Of a stretch of 64,000 nucleotides of DNA, positions 1 through 8,510 are shown piece by piece. Position numbers and translations under genes: made by a program. The DNA is from G963663615 sp963663615. GTDB taxonomy: Bacteria > Bacteroidota > Ignavibacteria > Ignavibacteriales > Melioribacteraceae. The notes under the pieces were generated by a model, which searched no databases, was not told the DNA's origin, and saw nothing but the letters and a program-made list of their open reading frames with translations. Location: assembly GCA_963663615.1 (NCBI GenBank), contig OY760517.1:2232001-2296000 (forward strand). The letters are read 5' to 3'. How positions within the stretch are numbered: position 1 is the stretch's first letter; every line of letters starts with the position of its first letter.

Positions 1-372
1 TCAGCAATCAAATTTATAAACTCATTGCAAAAACAAATTTATGGGTACAATTTTGAAAAAAGAAATATCGTTACTATATATCTCTCATTTAAGCCTGAAA
101 TAATACTTTCAAAACAGGAATTTAATTGGGTTGAAATACCAGATCCAGATTTGGTCGTTCATTATATTGGACCAGAGGATAGATGTAATCAACTTGGCTA
201 TCACATGGTTATAATTGATTCCTATTTGAGTAAATTTTCTGATAAAGGTGCAAAAGTCATCTATCCTCCTAATTTCTCAAATCCTATTGCAATAGTTCTT
301 GATAGCAAAACCGACCATCTTTTTATTGAATATTACTGTAAGCATTACTCAGGAAAATCCAGTTATTTTTAA
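1..372 (+). CDS. Hypothetical protein, 5' end outside window
   Basis: The reading frame is open from the first base of the window, so this is the C-terminal part of a gene that begins upstream. A TTG at 25 could serve as a start, but the preceding codons are equally open and no ribosome site is visible. The visible part is about 123 residues, soluble-looking, with no membrane segment or recognised motif. It ends 22 bases before an outer-membrane-type gene on the same strand, so the two may be co-transcribed. I do not recognise the family. Confidence 0.55.
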   Translation, partial: SAIKFINSLQKQIYGYNFEKRNIVTIYLSFKPEIILSKQEFNWVEIPDPDLVVHYIGPEDRCNQLGYHMVIIDSYLSKFSDKGAKVIYPPNFSNPIAIVLDSKTDHLFIEYYCKHYSGKSSYF

Positions 373-394
373 CTATTATTAATAAAAGGTCAAA

Positions 395-1057
395 ATGAAA
401 AAATGCATTTATACAATTTGTTTATTAATAACAAATATAACTGTTATATCTGCACAGCCAATTGTTAAATCGGTTGGTTTTAGTGCAGGTTATTATAATC
501 CTTCCATGGAATATTGGAATGAGAGTTCATTATTCGCAAGCGGCAACGAACAATTTAATGGCTCCTTTATAATTGGAATAAATGCTCGTGTTGATGTTTA
601 CAAAGGAATAATATTTTCGTTAAATGCCGACTACTGCAAAGAAACAATAAAAAAAGATAATTTTACTGCTGGTTCAATACTCAACTTCAAGGAGCTTTCC
701 ATACAATTATATAGCATTACTGGAAGTATTGCATATTATATTCCTCATCCCTACACCAAATATTTTAAAATGTATGGAGGTGCAGGCGGAGGGATACTAT
801 TTATTAACACAACCCAAAAAACTTCTTACAAAACAGAAACAAATGATGAAATTACTAAAGATGGTAACGATTACATTTGGCATCTTTTAATTGGTATAGA
901 TAAAGAAATTTTGCCATACATATCGGCAGGGGTTGAATTCAAATATGCATTAGGTAATTATACACAACAAGTTGAAACCTCTCCCGGTCAGTTAGTGGAT
1001 GAAGAAATATCTCTGGCAGGTCCACAAATACTAATCACAATCAATTATCTATTTTAA
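395..1057 (+). CDS. Predicted outer-membrane beta-barrel protein
   Basis: This 220-residue protein has a clear signal peptide (residues 1-20, cleavage after ISA). The mature part is rich in alternating aromatic, glycine and polar residues, for example FSAGYYNP near the N-terminus, and ends in an aromatic residue (NYLF), as expected for a small outer-membrane barrel assembled by BAM. It is not specific enough to name. Four bases separate it from the next gene, a YjbH-like envelope protein, suggesting one transcription unit for surface proteins. The fold is inferred from composition and the terminal aromatic. Confidence 0.6.
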   Translation: MKKCIYTICLLITNITVISAQPIVKSVGFSAGYYNPSMEYWNESSLFASGNEQFNGSFIIGINARVDVYKGIIFSLNADYCKETIKKDNFTAGSILNFKELSIQLYSITGSIAYYIPHPYTKYFKMYGGAGGGILFINTTQKTSYKTETNDEITKDGNDYIWHLLIGIDKEILPYISAGVEFKYALGNYTQQVETSPGQLVDEEISLAGPQILITINYLF

Positions 1058-1061
1058 TATT

Positions 1062-1817
1062 ATGAACAGATATAAAATAAAGAGTCAATATTATCGAATT
1101 CATAATTTAATTGGATTTATTCTACTTGCTCTGCTGCTTAATATTTTAAGCAGCAGAGAGGTTAGTTCCCAAACCCTATTTGGATATACAGGTCTTGTTA
1201 CAATACCAACTGCCGAGATTGCTCAAGACCGGGAAATAATATTGGGCTTACATTACATAAATAAAGAATATTTCATTTATCACTATAAATGTATTGATGC
1301 TTTTTTACCATATATCACTATTGGATACCTTCCTTTTATTGAAATTAATCTTAGAATGAATTGTCTAAATCAACTACCCGATATCAAAAAAACCATTATT
1401 GGTGACAGAACAGTAAACATCAGACTAAAATTTTTGTCAGAAGGAAAATATTATCCGTCTGTAGCTATTGGTGGAAATGATATACTCACAACAAACTCAT
1501 CACGCCCAACCAATTTTCAAAACTGTATTTATATTGTTGCCTCTAAATCGTTTACCAAAATAATCGGAAAAAGTATCCTGGGTATGCATTTGGGATATGG
1601 TAGTGATATGATGAAAGCAGCACAACACCAATTTATTGGGGTATTTGGTGGCTGTTCTGTAAACACAATTCACTATGGTAAGTATTTTATCGAATATGAT
1701 ACAAATAAGACGAATTTTGGATTTTCTCAAAAAATTATTCGTCATATAAACATTGTGGTATCAATATTAGAATTAAAAAGTATAAATGGGGGTTTGGGAT
1801 TTAGCTTTCATCTTTAG
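1062..1817 (+). CDS. YjbH-like outer-membrane protein
   Basis: The protein has 251 residues with a hydrophobic signal segment at about residues 16-36. The mature N-terminus contains GYTGLVTIPTAEI, which resembles the G-TGL-x-x-PTA signature of the YjbH family, outer-membrane proteins linked to exopolysaccharide export in Proteobacteria. The rest alternates hydrophobic and polar residues like beta strands. It is much shorter than E. coli YjbH (about 700 residues), so it would be a minimal single-barrel member. The ATG lies four bases after the preceding stop. The family assignment rests on the N-terminal motif only; the role in polysaccharide export is inference. Confidence 0.5.
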   Translation: MNRYKIKSQYYRIHNLIGFILLALLLNILSSREVSSQTLFGYTGLVTIPTAEIAQDREIILGLHYINKEYFIYHYKCIDAFLPYITIGYLPFIEINLRMNCLNQLPDIKKTIIGDRTVNIRLKFLSEGKYYPSVAIGGNDILTTNSSRPTNFQNCIYIVASKSFTKIIGKSILGMHLGYGSDMMKAAQHQFIGVFGGCSVNTIHYGKYFIEYDTNKTNFGFSQKIIRHINIVVSILELKSINGGLGFSFHL

Positions 1818-2022
1818 AATAAAATAAAACTTTAATCGCCTCCTAATTTTTAAATATAGGAAATTATTGATTTCTTCAATTACCCTTCTGATAGCTTTTA
1901 AAGTTTATACATTTTTTCTCCTTTCCTGAATCTCTTAAGCAATTAGTACATCATACTAATAATAATTTTATTGCCAAAATAGTAGTTATTAGCTATTGCA
2001 TTTTTTTTTCTCTATTTTTAAA
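1818..2022. other. Intergenic region upstream of groESL
   Basis: About 200 bases of AT-rich sequence between the YjbH-like gene and the CIRCE operator. No convincing open reading frame, RNA gene or strong hairpin was seen. It should hold the groESL promoter and the end of the preceding transcript, but no promoter hexamers could be assigned with confidence. Confidence 0.6.
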
Positions 2023-2049
2023 TTAGCACTCACAATTATAAAGTGCTAA
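2023..2049 (+). promoter_or_regulatory. CIRCE operator (HrcA site) of groESL
   Basis: The sequence is TTAGCACTC, nine spacer bases, then AAGTGCTAA. It matches the CIRCE consensus (TTAGCACTC-N9-GAGTGCTAA) at every arm position except one (A for G at 2041). It ends 27 bases before the groES start, where HrcA repression acts in the promoter or leader. The match implies that the genome encodes HrcA, which is not in this window. Confidence 0.95.
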
Positions 2050-2076
2050 TAACAAAAACATTTTTGGAGGAAAAAA

Positions 2077-2373
2077 ATGTCTGATTTCAAAATTAAACCA
2101 CTTGGCGATCGTGTTATTGTAATGCCTAAAGCAGCTGAAGAAACTACAAAAAGCGGTATTTTTTTACCAGATACTGCAAAAGAAAAACCTAGCGAAGGTA
2201 CAGTAGTTGCAGTTGGTCCGGGTAAAGTAACCGAAGAAGGTAAAGTTTTGAACATGGAACTAAAAGTTGGTGATAATGTTCTTTATGGTAAATACTCAGG
2301 TCAGGAAATATCTATTGACGGTGAAGAATACCTGATGATGCGTGAAAATGATGTTTATGGTATAATCAAGTAA
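2077..2373 (+). CDS. groES: Co-chaperonin GroES
   Basis: This 98-residue protein is the heptameric lid of the GroEL folding chamber and acts in the cytoplasm. It begins with the family-typical segment IKPLGDRVIVMP, has a mobile loop around SGIFLPDTAKEKPSEGTVVAVGPG and ends with the conserved ENDVYGIIK. The length is normal for the family. A strong ribosome site (GGAGG, 2067-2071) precedes the ATG. It is followed 38 bases later by groEL in the usual operon order, and the unit is under the CIRCE operator immediately upstream. Confidence 0.98.
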   Translation: MSDFKIKPLGDRVIVMPKAAEETTKSGIFLPDTAKEKPSEGTVVAVGPGKVTEEGKVLNMELKVGDNVLYGKYSGQEISIDGEEYLMMRENDVYGIIK

Positions 2374-2411
2374 ATTAAATTATTAAATAATATAAAGCTA
2401 TTGGAGGAAAA

Positions 2412-4058
2412 ATGGCTTCTAAACTTATCGAATTTGGAACTGATGCCAGAAGTGGCTTAAAAAACGGTGTTGATAAACTAGCTAACGCTGTTAAAGTTAC
2501 ATTGGGACCAAAAGGTCGTAACGTTGTTATCGAAAAAAAATTCGGTGCTCCTACAGTAACTAAAGACGGTGTTTCTGTTGCTAAAGAAATTGAACTTAGT
2601 GATCCTATTGAAAATATGGGTGCACAGATGGTTCGCGAAGTTGCTTCAAAAACTTCGGATGTTGCCGGTGATGGTACTACTACTGCTACTGTGCTTGCAC
2701 AGGCTGTTTACCGTGAAGGTCTTAAAAACGTTACTGCCGGTGCAAATCCAATGGACCTTAAACGTGGTGTTGATCTTGCTGTTTCCAAAGTTATTGAATC
2801 TCTAAAATCTCTTAGCCGTGAAGTTCAGGGTCGTGAAGAAATTGCTCAGGTTGGTTCAATCTCTGCTAACAACGATTCTACTATTGGTAACCTTATTGCC
2901 GATGCTATGGAAAAAGTTGGTAAAGACGGTGTAATTACTGTTGAAGAAGCTAAAGGTACTGAAACCGGTTTGGAAGTTGTTGAAGGTATGCAGTTCGATC
3001 GCGGTTACCTTTCTCCATATTTCGTTACTAACTCCGAAACTATGGAAACTGTTCTTGAAAGCCCAATGATCCTTATTCACGATAAAAAAATCTCTGCAAT
3101 GAAAGATTTGCTACCTGTACTTGAAAAAGTTCATCAGACTGGCAAACCTTTACTTATCATCGCTGAAGACCTTGAAGGCGAAGCTCTTGCTACACTTGTT
3201 GTTAACAAAATTCGTGGTACTTTGAAAGTTGCTGCTATCAAAGCTCCTGGTTTTGGCGACAGAAGAAAAGCTATGCTTGAAGATATCGCTGTTCTTACAG
3301 GCGGTACTGTTATCTCTGAAGAAAGAGGTTATAAACTTGAAAATACCAATATTGATGATCTTGGTACTGCTGTTAAAGTTAACATCGACAAAGATAACAC
3401 TGTTATAGTTGAAGGTGCTGGCAGCTCTGAAAACATCAAAAAACGTATTAACGAAATCAAGGTTCAGATTGAAAATACTACTTCTGACTATGATAAAGAA
3501 AAACTTCAAGAAAGATTAGCAAAACTTTCAGGTGGTGTTGCTGTGCTTAAAATTGGTGCTGCTACCGAAGTTGAAATGAAAGAGAAAAAAGCTCGTGTTG
3601 AAGATGCTCTTCATGCTACTCGTGCTGCTGTTGAAGAAGGTATTGTACCTGGTGGTGGTGTTGCTCTTGTTCGCTCTTCTAAAGTTCTTGAAGAACTTGA
3701 AGGTGATAATGCTGACCAGACTACCGGTGTTAAACTTATCCAGAAAGCTCTTTACGAACCACTACGCCAGATAGTTAATAATGCTGGTCTTGAAGGTGCT
3801 GTTGTTCTTAACAAAGTACTTGAAGGCGAAGGTGATTTTGGTTTTAATGCTGCTACTGAAGTTTACGAAGATCTTGTTAAAGCTGGTGTTATTGACCCAA
3901 CTAAAGTAACAAGAACTGCTCTTGAAAACGCTGCTTCAGTTTCTGCATTGTTAATGACTACAGAAGCTATCGTATTCGAAGAAAAAGAAGATTCTCCAGC
4001 TATGCCTGCTATGCCTGGTGGTATGGACGGTATGGGTGGTATGGGCGGAATGATGTAA
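2412..4058 (+). CDS. groEL: Chaperonin GroEL
   Basis: This 548-residue subunit of the 14-mer folding chamber carries the ATP-site segments TLGPKGRNVV and GDGTTTATVLAQ near the N-terminus, the conserved VEEGIVPGGGVAL segment and a Gly/Met-rich tail ending GGMGGMM. These are typical of housekeeping GroEL. GGAGG precedes the ATG. It shares the CIRCE-controlled operon with groES and is followed by a good intrinsic terminator. Only one groEL is present here and nothing suggests a specialised paralogue. Codon use is strongly biased toward T- or C-ending codons such as GTT and GCT, as in highly expressed genes. Confidence 0.99.
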   Translation: MASKLIEFGTDARSGLKNGVDKLANAVKVTLGPKGRNVVIEKKFGAPTVTKDGVSVAKEIELSDPIENMGAQMVREVASKTSDVAGDGTTTATVLAQAVYREGLKNVTAGANPMDLKRGVDLAVSKVIESLKSLSREVQGREEIAQVGSISANNDSTIGNLIADAMEKVGKDGVITVEEAKGTETGLEVVEGMQFDRGYLSPYFVTNSETMETVLESPMILIHDKKISAMKDLLPVLEKVHQTGKPLLIIAEDLEGEALATLVVNKIRGTLKVAAIKAPGFGDRRKAMLEDIAVLTGGTVISEERGYKLENTNIDDLGTAVKVNIDKDNTVIVEGAGSSENIKKRINEIKVQIENTTSDYDKEKLQERLAKLSGGVAVLKIGAATEVEMKEKKARVEDALHATRAAVEEGIVPGGGVALVRSSKVLEELEGDNADQTTGVKLIQKALYEPLRQIVNNAGLEGAVVLNKVLEGEGDFGFNAATEVYEDLVKAGVIDPTKVTRTALENAASVSALLMTTEAIVFEEKEDSPAMPAMPGGMDGMGGMGGMM

Positions 4059-4088
4059 TATCATCCCCTATCGAACTTTATACAGAAA

Positions 4089-4117
4089 AGCGTGCCATTT
4101 GGTACGCTTTTTTTTTT
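4089..4117 (+). terminator. Intrinsic terminator of groESL
   Basis: An 8-bp stem (AGCGTGCC/GGTACGCT, one G-T wobble) with an ATTT loop is followed by a run of ten Ts starting at 4108. It lies 31 bases after the groEL stop. Confidence 0.9.
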
Positions 4118-4359
4118 GCACTTTTAATACTCTTCTTTTATTAACCAAAATACCATTCCTGATGCCTGAACCCGGTAATGTAACTATTAACCTTTTTAAT
4201 GTTGCAGGCGAAAAACTATCTGTAATGGTTAATGAAAATATGCCAGCCAGATATCACACGAAAAACTTAGACCTTACAAACTACTCTTCAGGTGTTTATT
4301 TTTATCAATTTAACGTAAATGGCTTTAGCGAAAACAGAAAAATGGTGTTAATAAAATAG
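4099..4359 (+). pseudogene. Orphan T9SS sorting-domain remnant
   Basis: The frame after about 4147 reads like the last two thirds of a T9SS type A sorting domain: PEPGNVTINLFNVAGEKL, then SSGVYFYQF and ENRKMVLIK at the end. The YPNPFNP block that normally begins the domain, a signal peptide and a cargo domain are all missing. The only in-frame start is a TTG inside the groEL terminator, with no ribosome site. It is therefore most likely the tail of a decayed secreted-protein gene left by a deletion. A short expressed protein is possible but unlikely. Confidence 0.7.
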
Positions 4360-4367
4360 TTTATTTG

Positions 4368-4393
4368 GAATTCTTTCCTTAAGGGAAGGATTC
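4368..4393. terminator. Possible bidirectional hairpin between convergent units
   Basis: GAATTCTTTCC and GGGAAGGATTC can pair over 11 positions, including two G-T wobbles, around a TTAA loop. The hairpin sits between the T9SS remnant (plus strand) and the 3' end of the sensor kinase gene (minus strand). No long T run follows on either side, so its strength as a terminator is uncertain. Confidence 0.5.
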
Positions 4394-4400
4394 TGCTATA

Positions 4401-5429
4401 TTACTTTTTCAGCTTGAATGAAAACTCACTCCCCTTTCCAAGCTCGCTTTCAAGCTGAATTTTAGAATTGTGAGCATCAATAATATGTTTAACAATTGCA
4501 AGTCCCAACCCGGTACCACCAACCAACTTCGAACGCCCTTTCTCTACTCTGTAAAAACGTTCAAAAATCCTTTCCTTATCAATCTCCGGAATTCCATGCC
4601 CCTGATCCTTAACAGTAATTTTTCCAAACTTTGGTTCTTCATCAACTGTAACGCTAATAACGCCACTTTCCGAATACTTGATAGCATTAGAAACCAGATT
4701 AACCATAACCTGCCGTAACCACTTTTTATCACCGTAAAGCTGAAGATTACCCCTTACATTACCAAGCTCAATTGAAAGTCCTTTCTCCTGGGCAATTGGC
4801 TGGTAGGAATTTATAATTTCGGTAAGGTACTCTTTTATATGGAAATAACGGAAACTCATTTTCATTTGCCCCGATTCAATCATCGATAGATCAATCAGAT
4901 CATTAAGCAAACTATTAAGACTTGTTGTATGCTGAATTGCTTTTTCAAGAAATCCTTTATTAACTTTAGGATCCTCAATTGCCCCATTCAGCAAAGTTTC
5001 GAGATAACCCTGAATTGCAAATATTGGAGTACGGAGTTCATGCGAAACATTTCCAAGAAATTCGGTACGCATAAGCTCAAGCTTTTTAAGATTAGCTATA
5101 TCGTTCTGAGTCCGGAAAAACATTGCCTTAATTTCACCCTCAATTTCAACAAGGTATTTACCGATGTGTATTTCGTCAGGGGATTTAATTTCATTTTGGC
5201 GTATGGAGTTAATAGTTCTTTTAATCTGGTTCAATTCATAGGATTTACTTGCACCTAACCGGTTGAGCAAATACAGACCAAACACCAGAAACAGAATGGA
5301 TGTGATTACAAACTGCTGAAATGAAAGGTGTAAAATAAGACCGATAACTACAATAAAAGCCAGACTCCAGTAAAAAAGGTCGTGATAATAAATTCTGGAG
5401 GCAATAATGTTGTTACGAAACCTATTCAA
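4401..5429 (-). CDS. PhoR-type membrane sensor histidine kinase
   Basis: This 342-residue kinase has two close N-terminal membrane segments (about residues 19-35 and 39-56) with almost no periplasmic loop. A linker leads to a HisKA domain with phospho-acceptor His130 in NVSHELRTP. The HATPase domain has an N box (NLVSNAIKYS), G1 (DQGHGIP) and G2 (GGTGLGLAIVKH). It lacks the PAS domain of classical PhoR and its sensor loop is minimal, so it may sense through partner proteins. The start overlaps the end of the response-regulator gene by 8 bases, so the pair is translationally coupled. The PhoR role is inferred from the partner type and domain layout. Confidence 0.9.
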   Translation of the reverse strand: MNRFRNNIIASRIYYHDLFYWSLAFIVVIGLILHLSFQQFVITSILFLVFGLYLLNRLGASKSYELNQIKRTINSIRQNEIKSPDEIHIGKYLVEIEGEIKAMFFRTQNDIANLKKLELMRTEFLGNVSHELRTPIFAIQGYLETLLNGAIEDPKVNKGFLEKAIQHTTSLNSLLNDLIDLSMIESGQMKMSFRYFHIKEYLTEIINSYQPIAQEKGLSIELGNVRGNLQLYGDKKWLRQVMVNLVSNAIKYSESGVISVTVDEEPKFGKITVKDQGHGIPEIDKERIFERFYRVEKGRSKLVGGTGLGLAIVKHIIDAHNSKIQLESELGKGSEFSFKLKK

Positions 5430-6114
5430 TACTTCTGAAACGATACCCTACACCCTTTATAGTTTCAATTAAATCGGAATAGTCGCCTAATTTTTCTCTT
5501 ATCTTCCTTACATGAACATCAATTGTACGTTCAACAACATAAACATCTGTACCCCAAACATCATGAAGTATTTTTTCTCTCGGGAAAACTTTTCCCGGAT
5601 TAGCGGCAAGGTAAGATAAAATTTCGAATTCTTTTTTAGGAAAAACAACATTTTCTTCATTAATAAGGATACGGTACTTCTCGCGATCTATTTCAAGAGG
5701 ACCAATTTTAATAGATTGATTCTGGTTTGCACCACCCTGAGCTGAATCACTTTTTCTTAAATTGGCTTTAACTCGTGCAATAATTTTCATTGGAGAAACT
5801 GGCTTCTGAATAAAATCATCCGCACCAATATTCAAGCCATGAATTTCATCCATTTCACTGGCTTTTGCAGTTAAAAACATAACCGGAATATTTTCGTAAC
5901 CGTTAATTTCTCTCAAACGCTTACAAACTTCATAACCATCCAGTTTAGGCATCATAACATCCAGAATTACAAGATCAGGTTTTTCGGATACTTTCTCAAG
6001 GGCTTCTTCTCCATCATAAGCCGTTATTACGTCGTATCCTTCCTGAACAAGATTGTACTCTAAAAACTCCACAATGTCTTTTTCATCATCAACGAGAAGT
6101 ATTTTTGATTTCAT
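5422..6114 (-). CDS. OmpR/PhoB-family response regulator
   Basis: This 230-residue regulator has a receiver domain with acidic pocket residues Asp9/Asp10, phospho-acceptor Asp52 (LVILDVMMP), a switch Thr in FLTAKAS and Lys104 in the QKPVSP segment. A C-terminal winged-helix Trans_reg_C domain has the typical VVERTIDVHVRKIREKLG recognition region. It is the first gene of a two-gene unit with the downstream kinase. The 11-bp repeat arrays at 21.5 and 23.7 kb have the geometry of sites bound by PhoB-type regulators, so this protein is a candidate binder. That link is inference. Confidence 0.93.
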   Translation of the reverse strand: MKSKILLVDDEKDIVEFLEYNLVQEGYDVITAYDGEEALEKVSEKPDLVILDVMMPKLDGYEVCKRLREINGYENIPVMFLTAKASEMDEIHGLNIGADDFIQKPVSPMKIIARVKANLRKSDSAQGGANQNQSIKIGPLEIDREKYRILINEENVVFPKKEFEILSYLAANPGKVFPREKILHDVWGTDVYVVERTIDVHVRKIREKLGDYSDLIETIKGVGYRFRSIE

Positions 6115-6352
6115 GTTTACCTGAATATTTAATGATTATAATTTCTGTTAAAGTTTGTAATAAATTTACACTCGGGTAAGCCGGGTAAATAAAAAAAATA
6201 GCTTGCAGCAATGCTATAAAAGCATTTAGAGGATAGAAATAGCTATATTAAACTTAATAAATTAAGCAATTATAAATGTTAATTTATTGTTAACATAGTT
6301 CAAATATAAAACAAATTCATCATAAACAGTTAATTATCAATAAAGTTTAAAT
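6115..6352. other. Intergenic region between dxs end and response regulator
   Basis: About 240 bases of AT-rich sequence containing the promoter region of the leftward two-component operon and the 3' end of the xseAB-dxs transcript. TTAAT at 6279 and TTAAC at 6290 are 11 bases apart, but the pattern does not continue. No gene and no convincing terminator were seen. Confidence 0.6.
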
Positions 6353-8272
6353 CTATATTGCTATGTCTGCACTGGTTTTAATTGAGCCTACAAAACTTTT
6401 AACCTTCTTAACAATACCTTCTGCATCAATTTCAAGAAGTCTGTGTAGCTCAGCCTGGGTTCCGTGCTCTACATAACCATCAGGTAAGCCAAGTCTTAAC
6501 AGTTTTGTATCGTAACCATTATCAGTTATAAATTCCGAAACAGCTGAGCCGAATGCACCCGGTAAATTGTTTTCTTCAATAGTAATAACTTTCTTGTAAT
6601 CTTTCATTATTTTGGTTAACATTTCGGTATCAAGTGGCTTAACAAACCGTGCATTAACAACTCCCACTTCAATACCATCACCATGCAATATTGATGCTGC
6701 CTGGTAAGCATAATTAACCATTGAACCAACTGCCAGTATTACAGTATCATTTCCATCTTTCAACCATTCCCACTTACCAATTTCAAGCGGTACAAGTTTA
6801 TCGCTTAATTCAACACCAAGGGCACTACCTCGTGGGTATCTTATAGCAATTGGACCTTTTTTATATTCAACCGCAGTTTTTAACATGTGCTTTAATTCAT
6901 TTTCATCCTTTGGTGCCATAATAACCATATCAGGAATTAGCCTTAAATATGACAGATCAAAAGTACCGTGATGTGTTGGACCGTCAGCACCAACCAATCC
7001 GGCTCTATCCAATACAAAAACAACATGAAGTTTCTGCAAACTTACATCATGAATAATCTGGTCAATAGCTCTCTGCATAAAAGTAGAATATATTGCAACT
7101 ACTGGTATAACACCCTTTGTTGCAAGACCGGCAGCAAAAGTAACAGCATGTTCTTCGGCAATACCAACATCATAATAATTTTCAGGGAACTCCTTCTGTA
7201 ACAGGTTTAATCCGGTACCATCAGGCATAGCAGCTGTAATACCAACAATATCCTTGTTTTCCTTAACAAGCTCAACCAAAGTTTCACCAAATATTTTGGT
7301 ATAAGCTTTTGGTGCATCTTTCTTTTTAATGGCAATACCGGTCATTTTATCGAACGGAGTAGAAGCATGTAGCTTCTGTACATGTCCCTCAGCTGGCTTG
7401 TAACCTTTACCTTTTTCAGTAATTGCGTGTACCAGTATTGGACCATTAAGCAATTTAACCTGTTCAAACAAACCCACAAGTTTATTTATATTATGACCGT
7501 TAACCGGACCAAAATACCTGAATCCAAGAGCTTCGAATAACATTCCCGGTGTAATAATAGATTTTATACCTGACTCAAGTCTGGAAGCCACTTTTCGAAT
7601 TCTGTCACCAAAATTATCAAGCTTACCTGTTAAATCCCAAATAGCACCCTTAAATTTATTGTACTCGGGATGAGTAATCATTTCAGTAAAATAATTCGAA
7701 AAGCCCCAAACATTTTTTGCAATCGACATATTATTATCATTAAGAACAACAATAATATTTTTCTTTTGAACACCAGAGTTATTAAGAGCCTCGTAAGCCA
7801 TACCACCGGTCATTGCACCATCGCCAATAATAGCAATAGAGCGAGTATCTTCACTAAAATGATCAGCGGCAGCAGCCATACCAAGAGCAGCAGATATTGA
7901 AGTTGAAGCATGTCCGGCACCAAAAGCATCATACTCACTTTCAGCCCGTTTAAGAAAACCGCTTATGCCATGCAGTTTGCGTATAGTATGAAGTTTATCT
8001 CTTCTACCAGTAAGTATTTTATGCGGATAAGCCTGATGACCGGTATCCCAAACTATGTTATCTTCAGGAGTATTAAATACCTTGTGAAGGGCAACAGTAA
8101 GCTCAACGGTACCTAAACCACCTCCAAAATGCCCACCTACCTGAGAAACAACATCTACAAGATATTCTCTAATCTCGCCACACAAAAGTATTAAATCGTG
8201 GTTGGAAAAATCCTTAATATCCTTTGGTGAATCTATTTTAAAAAGTAATTCATATTTCGATTTATCAATCAT
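6353..8272 (-). CDS. dxs: 1-deoxy-D-xylulose-5-phosphate synthase
   Basis: This 639-residue thiamine-diphosphate enzyme condenses pyruvate and glyceraldehyde-3-phosphate to DXP, the entry step of the MEP isoprenoid pathway. The N-terminal part has GGHFGGGLG (about 46-54), DTGHQAYPHKILTGR (about 76-90) and the ThDP/Mg motif GDGAMTGG (about 150) running to NDNNMSI (about 178-184). The transketolase pyrimidine domain has GIAEEHAVTFAAGLA and DRAGLVGADGPTHHG, and a C-terminal transketolase domain follows. The length is normal. It starts 19 bases after xseB, forming xseA-xseB-dxs, similar to the xseB-dxs linkage in other bacteria. Confidence 0.98.
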   Translation of the reverse strand: MIDKSKYELLFKIDSPKDIKDFSNHDLILLCGEIREYLVDVVSQVGGHFGGGLGTVELTVALHKVFNTPEDNIVWDTGHQAYPHKILTGRRDKLHTIRKLHGISGFLKRAESEYDAFGAGHASTSISAALGMAAAADHFSEDTRSIAIIGDGAMTGGMAYEALNNSGVQKKNIIVVLNDNNMSIAKNVWGFSNYFTEMITHPEYNKFKGAIWDLTGKLDNFGDRIRKVASRLESGIKSIITPGMLFEALGFRYFGPVNGHNINKLVGLFEQVKLLNGPILVHAITEKGKGYKPAEGHVQKLHASTPFDKMTGIAIKKKDAPKAYTKIFGETLVELVKENKDIVGITAAMPDGTGLNLLQKEFPENYYDVGIAEEHAVTFAAGLATKGVIPVVAIYSTFMQRAIDQIIHDVSLQKLHVVFVLDRAGLVGADGPTHHGTFDLSYLRLIPDMVIMAPKDENELKHMLKTAVEYKKGPIAIRYPRGSALGVELSDKLVPLEIGKWEWLKDGNDTVILAVGSMVNYAYQAASILHGDGIEVGVVNARFVKPLDTEMLTKIMKDYKKVITIEENNLPGAFGSAVSEFITDNGYDTKLLRLGLPDGYVEHGTQAELHRLLEIDAEGIVKKVKSFVGSIKTSADIAI

Positions 8273-8291
8273 ACAAACTTTCTCCGGGAAC

Positions 8292-8510
8292 TTATTTGTT
8301 CTCTTTTAGTTCTTCTTCTAATTCGTTTTTAAGTTCGGTAACCTTTAATTCAGCATTTTTTAGTTTACCATAACACGATTTTGAAAGTTTAATACCTTCT
8401 TCATAAAGTTTAATAGATTCTTCCAGACCGGTATTCTCATCTTCCAGCACTTCTGAAATTTCCTGTAATCTCGCTAACATGGCTTCAAAACTTTTTTCTT
8501 TTTCACCCAT
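8292..8510 (-). CDS. xseB: Exodeoxyribonuclease VII small subunit
   Basis: A 72-residue helical protein with the family pattern SFEAMLARLQEISEVLEDEN, then EESIKLYEEGIKLSKSC and an acidic/basic coiled-coil tail. It binds in several copies to the long XseA subunit; the complex degrades single-stranded DNA to oligonucleotides. Its start overlaps the xseA stop by 8 bases, a typical coupled arrangement. Confidence 0.95.
   Translation of the reverse strand: MGEKEKSFEAMLARLQEISEVLEDENTGLEESIKLYEEGIKLSKSCYGKLKNAELKVTELKNELEEELKENK

Noticed and set aside
6270..6300. TTAAT and TTAAC 11 bases apart upstream of the response regulator, as a possible autoregulatory phased array
   Set aside because: Only two units fit the 11-bp register and the next position is not TTA, so chance in AT-rich DNA explains it.
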